Part shown: positions 18,119 through 24,382 of the stretch, piece after piece
Layout: each line of letters opens with the position of its first letter
Position numbering within the stretch: position 1 is the first letter of the stretch
Position numbers and translations under genes: made by a program
Notes under the pieces: model-generated
Databases searched by the model: none
Told to the model about the DNA's origin: nothing
What the model saw: the letters and a program-made list of their open reading frames with translations, nothing else
Assembly (NCBI GenBank): GCA_947629545.1
Contig: CANREE010000021.1
Location: 1 to 35,312 of the forward strand
DNA length: 35,312 bases
Reading direction: 5' to 3'
Source: an uncultured Lachnospiraceae bacterium
GTDB taxonomy: Bacteria > Bacillota > Clostridia > Lachnospirales > Lachnospiraceae

Positions 18119-18132
18119 TTCGGTGGTAAAAT
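18104..18132 (+). promoter_or_regulatory. Extended -10 promoter of the EIIC gene
   Basis: TAGATA (18104-18109), 17 bases, TAAAAT (18127-18132), with TGG directly before the -10. The start point would be near 18139, giving a leader of about 50 nt that contains a GC-rich hairpin. Confidence 0.55.
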
Positions 18133-18156
18133 ACGTGCTTAATAAAAATAACTGCG

Positions 18157-18176
18157 CTGCCGCGCGCCCGCGGCAG
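18157..18176 (+). promoter_or_regulatory. GC hairpin directly upstream of the EIIC ribosome binding site
   Basis: CTGCCGCG (18157-18164) pairs perfectly with CGCGGCAG (18169-18176) over a four-base loop. The Shine-Dalgarno sequence AAAGGAG begins at the next base and the ATG is at 18190. No U run follows, so it is not a terminator; it could affect ribosome access or leader stability. Confidence 0.55.
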
Positions 18177-18189
18177 AAAGGAGATTTCC

Positions 18190-19212
18190 ATGAAATTATC
18201 CGCTGTAAAAGCATTTCTTGACCGCAAGAACGTACATATCACCGCAAGAACTTACCTGATTGACGCCATGGGGGCGATGGCCTTCGGCCTGTTCGCCTCG
18301 CTTCTGATCGGCACGATCTTCGGCACGCTCGGAGAACGCACGGGCATCGCGCTGTTTACGACCATGTCCGGTTACGCCAAGAACGCCACCGGCGCCGCGC
18401 TCGGCATCTCCATCGCCTATGCGCTCCATGCGCCGCAGCTGGTGCTGTTCTCTGCGGCCGCTGTCGGCATCGCCGGCAACGACCTCGGCGGTCCGGTCGG
18501 CGCCCTGGCGGCGACGATCCTGGCTACGGAACTCGGCAAACTGGTCTCCAAAGAGACCCGTGTGGATATCCTTGTCACGCCCTGCGTAACGATTCTCACC
18601 GGCGTCCTGACGGCCCAGTTCATCGGCCCCGGCGTCTCTGCCTTCATGACCGGCTTCGGACATCTTGTCATGACTGCCACGGAGATGCAGCCGTTCTTCA
18701 TGGGAATGCTGGTATCCGCCCTGATCGGGATTGCGCTCACCCTGCCGATCAGCAGCGCCGCCATCTGCATGATGCTCGGCCTCGGCGGACTGGCGGGCGG
18801 CGCGGCGACAGCCGGCTGCTGCGCGCAGATGGTCGGCTTCGCCGTCATGAGTTTCCGCGAAAACGGTATGGGCGGCCTGCTGGCGCAGGGACTCGGCACC
18901 TCGATGCTGCAGATGGGCAATATCGTGAAGAATCCGCGGATCTGGATCGCACCTACCCTCACCTCTCTGGTCACCGGTCCGGTTGCGACCATGCTCTTCC
19001 GTCTGGAGAATATCCCGGAAGGTTCCGGCATGGGCACCTGCGGTCTCGTCGGCCCGATCGGCATACTGACCGCCATGGACGGCGGCGCAAAGATGTGGCT
19101 CGGGATCCTCTTCGTCTGCTTCCTGCTGCCGGCCGTTCTTACATGGATATTCGGCGAGATTCTCCGGCGCCTGGGCTGGATCCGCGAAGGCGACTTAAAG
19201 CTTGACCTGTAA
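18190..19212 (+). CDS. Stand-alone PTS EIIC-type membrane protein (PTS_EIIC_2 family)
   Basis: A 340-residue, strongly hydrophobic, Gly/Ala-rich protein with about eight to ten membrane segments. I assign it to the PF13303 EIIC family from the opening VHITARTYLIDAMGAMAFGLFASLLIGTIFGTLGE and later GTCGLVGPIG and LPAVLTWIFGEILRRLGWI. EIIC domains carry the sugar path of phosphotransferase systems, but no IIA or IIB domain is fused or nearby, so the protein is an orphan and its substrate is unknown; members of this family may act as plain transporters or sensors. The strong SD AAAGGAG fixes the start. It is the only plus-strand gene between 1 and 22 kb. Confidence 0.85.
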   Translation: MKLSAVKAFLDRKNVHITARTYLIDAMGAMAFGLFASLLIGTIFGTLGERTGIALFTTMSGYAKNATGAALGISIAYALHAPQLVLFSAAAVGIAGNDLGGPVGALAATILATELGKLVSKETRVDILVTPCVTILTGVLTAQFIGPGVSAFMTGFGHLVMTATEMQPFFMGMLVSALIGIALTLPISSAAICMMLGLGGLAGGAATAGCCAQMVGFAVMSFRENGMGGLLAQGLGTSMLQMGNIVKNPRIWIAPTLTSLVTGPVATMLFRLENIPEGSGMGTCGLVGPIGILTAMDGGAKMWLGILFVCFLLPAVLTWIFGEILRRLGWIREGDLKLDL

Positions 19213-19238
19213 TCCGGACAGCGCCGGCCCCGCCCTCT

Positions 19239-19318
19239 GTTTGCATGGAAATAAGTTTGCACGGAAATAAGTTTGCACGGAAACAAGTTCGCACGGAAAC
19301 AAGTTCGCACGGAAACAA
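19239..19318 (+). repeat. Five tandem 16-bp repeats
   Basis: Five uninterrupted copies of GTTYGCAYGGAAAYAA lie between the EIIC stop codon and the terminator. Copies differ only by T-to-C changes at three positions, in an ordered series: TTT, TCT, TCC, CCC, CCC. The unit length is not a multiple of three and no gene spans it. Confidence 0.92.
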
Positions 19319-19320
19319 AT

Positions 19321-19355
19321 TGGCTGTATACGGCTTCATCAACCGTATACAGCCA
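19321..19355. terminator. Bidirectional terminator hairpin between the EIIC gene and fakA
   Basis: TGGCTGTATACGG (19321-19333) is perfectly complementary to 19343-19355 with a nine-base loop. On the minus strand it is followed by AATTTGTTT and on the plus strand by TTCTAATATTGTCT, so it can serve both converging genes. Weak U tracts on both sides lower certainty. Confidence 0.7.
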
Positions 19356-19378
19356 TTCTAATATTGTCTATTTCGCAG

Positions 19379-19524
19379 GGCGCTCTCTCCGCGCTTATCT
19401 GATGCGCCGTCTTCGCGCTGTCTCCAAGCGCTTATACGGGGTACATTCTCCGCGCTGTCTCCGCACGCTTACGAGACACATTTTTCGTACTGTCTCCGCG
19501 CGCTTATACGGGATGCTTCTGCGT
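19379..19524. repeat. Degenerate 35-37 bp tandem repeat, about four copies
   Basis: Copies begin near 19379, 19414, 19451 and 19486, each with a core like CGCGCTGTCTCC followed by CGCGCTTATACGGG. Spacing is 35, 37 and 35 bases. The block ends at the fakA stop codon (19525-19527). No coding frame is kept through the uneven periods. Together with the 16-bp repeats this explains the 312-base gap between the two genes. Confidence 0.7.
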
Positions 19525-21330
19525 TTATTCGACGGAAATCACATAATAGTAAATCGGCTGCCCGCCGTAATTCAGCTCCACCTCACAATCCGGACAAAGC
19601 TGCTTCGCCTTCTCGACAAAAGCATTGGCCTCGTCCTCGCTGATATCCTGACCGTAATAGACGCTGACCAGTTCGGACTCCTCATCCAGCATGTTGCGGA
19701 GCGCCTCCAGCGCCGTAGATTCCACCGATTTCCCGACAGAAAGGATGTGGTGGTCGCCGAGACCCATGATATCGCCTTCCTCGATCTCCTTATCCTCGAT
19801 GAGCGTGTGACGAACCGCGTATGTGATCTCCGCCGTCTTGACACGCTTCATCTCCTCGACCATGTTCGCCTCATTCTCTTCAGACGGCAGATCCGGCGCG
19901 AAGTTGATGATCGCGGAAATGCCCTGCGGCACGGTTCTGGACGGAATCACAATGATCTTCTTATCCTTCACAAGCTGGGCCGCCTGCTGGGCCGCCAGAA
20001 TGATATTGCCGTTATTGGGCAGGATGTAAATGGTATCGGCGTTCACCCGGTCGATGGCGTTAAGCATATCCTCGGTACTGGGATTCATGGTCTGACCGCC
20101 CTCGATCAGATAATCGGCGCCGATGCCCTCAAAAATCTCCGCGAAGCCGTCACCCACGGACACGGCGATAAAGCCGTAATCCTTATGGGGCATCTCCGCC
20201 CCGGGAGCCGGAGCCGCAGCTATGTTCTCCGCCCGCGCCGCAGCTTCCTCCTTCTGCTGCGCCGCCAGTCTCTCCGCGTCCTTGATCAGGCGCTCATGAT
20301 GTTCCTCGCGCATATTGTCGATCTTGATCTTCGACAGGGAACCGTAGGTCAGCGCCTTCTGGATCGCAAGACCCGGATCGTTGGTATGGACATGGACCTT
20401 CACCACTTCATCGTCAGAGACCAGAACAATGGAATCGCCGAGGCTTTCCAGATACGCCTTGAATTCCGCTTCCTTGTCGTCATCGTATTCCTTCTCCAGA
20501 TTCACGATAAATTCGGTACAGTAGCCGAACTTGATATTCGCCGTTTCCAGATTGGCTGTATCCACATGGACGCCGCCGGTTGCCGCGGACATTTGCCCGC
20601 CCGCCAGCGTCTTCGTATCAGCCGCGCCGCCTGCCGGATGAGACGAATCAGAAGCACCCTGCCCCGCATCTGCGCCCGCCGGACGCGCGGTCTCGTCGCT
20701 GAATTCGATTCCTCTGCCCAGAAGGCCGTCAAGCGCGCCCTTCATGACCTGCATCAGGCCCTGACCTCCGGAATCTACCACTCCGGCCTGTTTCAAAATC
20801 GGCAAAAGCTCCGGCGTCTGGCTCAGGACGAGGTCTCCTTCTTCAATGACGGCTTCCGCAAACTCGATGATATCATCCGTCTTCGCAGCCATCTCCACCG
20901 CCTTGTCCGCCATTCCGCGGGCCACGGTCAGGATCGTGCCTTCCTTCGGCTTCATGACCGCCTTGTAAGCCGTCTCCTTGGCGCGGACGAAAGCGCCGGC
21001 AAGCGTCGTCGTGGTGATCACATCCAGCGTCTTGATCTCCTTCGTAAAACCGCGGAACAGCTGGGACAGGATCACACCGGAATTACCCCTGGCGCCCCGT
21101 AAGGAACCGGAGGAAATCGCCTTCGCAAGCGTCTCCATGGTCGGTTCTTCCATGGCCGCCACCTCGCGGGCCGCCGACATGATCGTCATCGTCATGTTCG
21201 TGCCGGTGTCGCCGTCCGGAACCGGGAAGACATTCAGTTCGTTGATCCATTCTTTCTTAGACTCTAACTCCTTCGCCCCCGCAAGAAACGCTTTCTGCAG
21301 GGCCTTTGCGTCCATTGTATTCATAACCAC
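19525..21330 (-). CDS. fakA: Fatty acid kinase catalytic subunit FakA (YloV; DhaL domain)
   Basis: ATP-dependent phosphorylation of FakB-bound fatty acids in known FakA proteins, feeding exogenous fatty acids into phospholipid. The 601 residues start with a DhaL (dihydroxyacetone kinase L) domain, with Mg-ATP ligands in PVPDGDTGTNM (Asp39, Asp41) and GSLRGARGNSGVILSQ. After an Ala/Gly/Ser-rich linker (about 210-265) come the FakA middle and C-terminal domains (KFGYCTEFIV, DDEVVKVHVHTNDPG, IYILPNNGNI). A GTG start nine bases after AAGGAGG is used; an ATG two codons on is possible. Coupled to the YloU-type gene (14 bp gap), as usual in Firmicutes. FakB (DegV family) is not in the window. Confidence 0.93.
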   Translation of the reverse strand: MVMNTMDAKALQKAFLAGAKELESKKEWINELNVFPVPDGDTGTNMTMTIMSAAREVAAMEEPTMETLAKAISSGSLRGARGNSGVILSQLFRGFTKEIKTLDVITTTTLAGAFVRAKETAYKAVMKPKEGTILTVARGMADKAVEMAAKTDDIIEFAEAVIEEGDLVLSQTPELLPILKQAGVVDSGGQGLMQVMKGALDGLLGRGIEFSDETARPAGADAGQGASDSSHPAGGAADTKTLAGGQMSAATGGVHVDTANLETANIKFGYCTEFIVNLEKEYDDDKEAEFKAYLESLGDSIVLVSDDEVVKVHVHTNDPGLAIQKALTYGSLSKIKIDNMREEHHERLIKDAERLAAQQKEEAAARAENIAAAPAPGAEMPHKDYGFIAVSVGDGFAEIFEGIGADYLIEGGQTMNPSTEDMLNAIDRVNADTIYILPNNGNIILAAQQAAQLVKDKKIIVIPSRTVPQGISAIINFAPDLPSEENEANMVEEMKRVKTAEITYAVRHTLIEDKEIEEGDIMGLGDHHILSVGKSVESTALEALRNMLDEESELVSVYYGQDISEDEANAFVEKAKQLCPDCEVELNYGGQPIYYYVISVE

Positions 21331-21344
21331 GGGCTGCTTCCTCC

Positions 21345-21701
21345 TTAATCGATCACTCTGACGCCTTCGACATAGATATTAATCTTATCCACTTCCATGC
21401 CGGTCAGTTCTTCCACTTTATATTTGACGTTCTCGATCAGATTGTCCGCAACCGCGGAAATGCTGACGCCATAAGACACAATCACATGGAAATCCAGCGT
21501 GATGTGATTGTCGTCGATCTTCAAGGTAATACCATGCGTCAGGCTGTCGCGCTTCAAGAGTTTCACCAGGCCGTCCTTCATGCTGATGGCCGCCATACCC
21601 ACGATGCCGAAACACTCTACCGCCGTCAGACCGGCGTACGTGGCAATGACTTCGGGATTGATCCGAATCTCGCCCATCTTGTTATTGATTCGTCCTTTCA
21701 T
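21345..21701 (-). CDS. Asp23/Gls24 family protein (YloU-like)
   Basis: A 118-residue soluble alpha/beta protein of the Asp23/Gls24 (DUF322) family, shown by INPEVIATYAGLTAVECFGIVGMA, a central LDFHVIVSYGVSI and a C-terminal EVDKINIYVEGV. Family members are linked to envelope stress and often pair with fakA, but the molecular role is unknown. ATG follows AAGGGAGG with seven bases between. First gene of the unit with fakA. Confidence 0.92.
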   Translation of the reverse strand: MKGRINNKMGEIRINPEVIATYAGLTAVECFGIVGMAAISMKDGLVKLLKRDSLTHGITLKIDDNHITLDFHVIVSYGVSISAVADNLIENVKYKVEELTGMEVDKINIYVEGVRVID

Positions 21702-21812
21702 TCCGAAACCTCCCTTACCGATTATCGTATTGATGAAAGTATCACCATGTTTCCCATATCTTACACGTTCCCGTACTTTCCGATGTCAGGTGATGGAATT
21801 GCATACAAAGTG

Positions 21813-21841
21813 AGTATAGCATATTATCGCAGATGTGTCTA
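21813..21841 (-). promoter_or_regulatory. Promoter of the YloU-fakA unit
   Basis: TAGACA (21836-21841) and TATACT (21813-21818) on the minus strand, 17 bases apart; each differs from consensus at one position. The leader would be about 105 nt. Confidence 0.75.
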
Positions 21842-21938
21842 TTGCCACTTATGACGAAATTTCCGGCCCAAACGCACATTTTCCGATGATCTCCCGCAAA
21901 GTTCCCGCAAAGTTTTTCAATTTCAATGAAAATTTCGC

Positions 21939-21967
21939 TTGCAAATTCTCTCATGATCTGGTAAGAT
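21939..21967 (+). promoter_or_regulatory. Promoter of rpmB
   Basis: TTGCAA (21939-21944) and TAAGAT (21962-21967), 17 bases apart on the plus strand, 55 bases before the rpmB ATG. With the opposite promoter this accounts for the 321-base divergent gap; its remaining bases are AT-rich without other evident structure. Confidence 0.75.
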
Positions 21968-22022
21968 ACAAGATGTTGTGGAGCCATAACTGGGCTCTAG
22001 TCGGTTATAAGGAGGTGCGATC

Positions 22023-22208
22023 ATGGCAAAATGTGCAATCTGTGAGAGAGCCGTACACTTTGGAAACGCGGTAAGCCATTCACATAGAAGATCCAATAAG
22101 ATGTGGAGAGCCAATGTGAAGTCCGTTCGAGTGAAGGTCAACGGAGGAACCAAGAAGATGTACGTATGTACTTCCTGCCTGCGTTCCGGATTAGTCGAGA
22201 GAGCCTAA
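22023..22208 (+). CDS. rpmB: 50S ribosomal protein bL28
   Basis: A 61-residue ribosomal protein of the large subunit. Sequence MAKCAICERAVHFGNAVSHS and the end VCTSCLRSGLVERA are typical. Two CxxC pairs (Cys4/Cys7 and Cys49/Cys52) mark the zinc-binding form. AAGGAGGTGCGATC stands before the ATG. Its own promoter and terminator make it a single-gene unit. Confidence 0.97.
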   Translation: MAKCAICERAVHFGNAVSHSHRRSNKMWRANVKSVRVKVNGGTKKMYVCTSCLRSGLVERA

Positions 22209-22224
22209 TCGAATAAGGATCATG

Positions 22225-22257
22225 AAACTCCGGGAAAGTTTCCGGAGTTTTTTGTTT
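22225..22257 (+). terminator. Intrinsic terminator after rpmB
   Basis: AAACTCCGG (22225-22233) pairs with CCGGAGTTT (22242-22250) and is followed by a T-rich tail TTTTTTGTTTT, 16 bases after the stop codon. Confidence 0.88.
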
Positions 22258-22280
22258 TCATGCAAACAGGACGCCGGCGA

Positions 22281-22312
22281 CGCCTTGCTTGTATTTCCAT
22301 GCAGGCAAGGCG
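22281..22312 (+). promoter_or_regulatory. Hairpin in the leader of the DUF4091 gene
   Basis: CGCCTTGC (22281-22288) and GCAAGGCG (22305-22312) form a perfect 8-bp stem with a 16-base loop, about 40 bases before the ATG. There is no U run. No clear promoter is seen between the rpmB terminator and this gene, so the element may be part of an unrecognised control region. Confidence 0.45.
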
Positions 22313-22353
22313 CCATCCCGGCCTGTATTACCCCGCAAATCATGGAGGAAACG

Positions 22354-24216
22354 ATGGTCATTCAGTCCGTTCTCGCTTCAGGCCTTGAAAAGATCTTCCC
22401 GGCGCAGGCCCCTGCCGCCTGCCGGATTCCCTTTACAATGCTGAAAAATGATACATTTTCTTTTCAGGTGGCCCTGCGGCCGGTGAACATGCCGGAAGCG
22501 GCAGCTGGAGATGCACTTTCTTCTCCCGCCGTTTATCCGGGTGACAGTACAGGCACGGATGCCTCCATCCCTGTACGGATATCTGTAACATCTCCCATCG
22601 CCGCTCAGGTCTCCCTGCGGCGCGTGGATCTGATGCCGTCGACTCTCCCGGTGAACGATACGCGGGACGGGAATTTCATCTCAGACAGGCCGGGGCTGTA
22701 CCCGGATCTCCTGACGCCTCTCGAAGACGGAACATGTTCTCTTCCGTGCGATATGTGGACGGCTTTCTGGATTGAGATTGAGACAAACGAGAATACTTCC
22801 GCAGGTTCATTTCCGGTCACGATAGCCGTTGAATCTGACAGGGATATGCTATACCTTAACAATATTTCCGGACAGAACGCAGATGATACAGAACATGCAG
22901 AACTTTTGAATGTTTCGGACCCTCCCTGCGAGTTACCGGAAAAGAAAACTGCTATTCTCGAAACACAGATCGACATCATCGATGCAGTGCTTCCCAAACA
23001 GCAGCTGATCGTCACCGAGTGGTTTCATGGAGACTGCATCGCGGATTATTACAAAATCCCTGTCTTCTCCGAGACCCACTGGGAATACATGCGCCGCCAG
23101 ATCCGTCTGGGCGTGCGGCGTGGTCTCAATATGATCCTCACGCCGATTTTCACGCCTCCGCTGGACACAGAGCCCGGCGGCGAGCGGACCACGATCCAGC
23201 TGGTCGGCATCGAATATAAGGACGGCGTCTATTCATTTGATTTCTCTAAACTGGAACGCTGGGTCACGATGTGCCAGGACTGCGGCATCGAATATTTTGA
23301 GATGGCGCATCTCTATACGCAATGGGGCGCCGCCCACTGTCCGAAAATCATGGTCACGGAAAACGGCGTCCTGAAGAAACGCTTCGGCTGGGACAATGAC
23401 GCCCTCGGTGAAGATTACCGGCAGTTTCTGAACGCCTTCCTGCCCGCCCTGACCGGCGAGCTCCGCAGGCTTGGGATCGGGGATCGGACGATCTTCCATA
23501 TCTCCGATGAGCCGGATGAAGCAAGCCTTTCTCAGTATCAGGCAGCAAAAGCGCAGGTGTCCGGTCTTCTGGCCGGTTTCCCGGTCATGGACGCCATGAG
23601 CCACTACCGATATTTTACCGACGGTATCTGCGAGACGCCCATCATCGCCACCGACGCGCTGGAACCATTCCTCGCAGGCCGGCGTCCCGCCGATCTGTGG
23701 GTCTATTACTGCTGCGCGCAGAATTACCGGGTCTCCAACCGCTTCTTCGGCATGCCCTCCGCCCGGAACCGGATCATCGGCCTGCAGCTTTATCAGTACC
23801 AGGTGTCCGGCTTCCTGCAGTGGGGTTTTAATTTCTATAACTCCCAACTCTCCAGACGGCATATCGACCCGTTTGCCGTCACGGACGCGGACGGTGCGTT
23901 CCCGTCCGGCGATTCCTTCTTAGTCTATCCCGGCCCGGACGGCGAACCGCTGGAATCCCTCCATATGGCGGTCTTCTACGAGGCCCTCTGCGACCTGCGG
24001 GCGCTGCGCCTCTTAGAGCGGCTGACCAGCCGTGAGCATGTGCTCTCTCTCATGGAAGACGGACTGGACGAACCGCTCACATTTACAGCTTATCCCCGAG
24101 ACGCCGAATTCCTCCTGCGGCTCAGGGAGCGGGTGAACCGGGAGATTGCGGAATATAAAACAAGAAATCCACTGAACGGACTTGTGTTCTGCGCAGACAC
24201 TGCAGCGCGGAAATGA
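22354..24216 (+). CDS. DUF4091 / GH123-like glycosidase
   Basis: A 620-residue protein without a signal peptide, so probably cytoplasmic. An N-terminal beta-rich domain (to about 220) is followed by a TIM-barrel-like region (KQQLIVTEWFHGDCIADYY; LTPIFTPPLD) and a C-terminal DUF4091 stretch (GFLQWGFNFYNSQ, DGDSFLVYPGPDG-like). The pair Asp-Glu in HISDEPDE (about residues 381-388) matches the active-site Asp-Glu of GH123 beta-N-acetylgalactosaminidases, which use substrate-assisted catalysis. The family link is from motif memory, so the substrate stays open. ATG at 22354 follows GGAGGAAACG; the open frame starts upstream inside the rpmB terminator and cannot be the true start. It converges on the beta-helix lipoprotein gene. 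Confidence 0.85.
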   Translation: MVIQSVLASGLEKIFPAQAPAACRIPFTMLKNDTFSFQVALRPVNMPEAAAGDALSSPAVYPGDSTGTDASIPVRISVTSPIAAQVSLRRVDLMPSTLPVNDTRDGNFISDRPGLYPDLLTPLEDGTCSLPCDMWTAFWIEIETNENTSAGSFPVTIAVESDRDMLYLNNISGQNADDTEHAELLNVSDPPCELPEKKTAILETQIDIIDAVLPKQQLIVTEWFHGDCIADYYKIPVFSETHWEYMRRQIRLGVRRGLNMILTPIFTPPLDTEPGGERTTIQLVGIEYKDGVYSFDFSKLERWVTMCQDCGIEYFEMAHLYTQWGAAHCPKIMVTENGVLKKRFGWDNDALGEDYRQFLNAFLPALTGELRRLGIGDRTIFHISDEPDEASLSQYQAAKAQVSGLLAGFPVMDAMSHYRYFTDGICETPIIATDALEPFLAGRRPADLWVYYCCAQNYRVSNRFFGMPSARNRIIGLQLYQYQVSGFLQWGFNFYNSQLSRRHIDPFAVTDADGAFPSGDSFLVYPGPDGEPLESLHMAVFYEALCDLRALRLLERLTSREHVLSLMEDGLDEPLTFTAYPRDAEFLLRLRERVNREIAEYKTRNPLNGLVFCADTAARK

Positions 24217-24320
24217 CCAATCACCGCTCCAGAGGCGGCATAGGGAATAACCTCTGTCCTTCCGTCTTCTACGATTGCTCCATCATCCGGGAACCCTGCC
24301 ACTCCCTCTCGACCCCAAAG

Positions 24321-24355
24321 GCCGGCTGAGAAGCATTTCTCAGCCGGCTCTATTT
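24321..24355. terminator. Strong terminator between converging genes
   Basis: GCCGGCTGAGAA (24321-24332) pairs perfectly with 24337-24348 over a four-base loop and is followed on the plus strand by TCTATTTTAATG. It ends the DUF4091 gene and may also serve the minus-strand beta-helix gene, whose stop is at 24383. Confidence 0.82.
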
Positions 24356-24382
24356 TAATGTTTAAAAGTGGGGTATATCCAA

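Noticed and set aside
19239-19318. CRISPR array or replication iterons
   Set aside because: The 16-bp units are directly adjoining, without spacers, and there are no cas, rep or other replication genes nearby.
19273-21102. Long plus-strand open frame of 609 codons opposite fakA
   Set aside because: It is the antisense shadow of fakA, starts inside the 16-bp repeats and has no recognisable motif; the minus-strand frame encodes a clear FakA.
22222-22353. Upstream extension of the DUF4091 protein
   Set aside because: The extension begins within the rpmB terminator hairpin; a GGAGG site just before the ATG at 22354 gives the better start.
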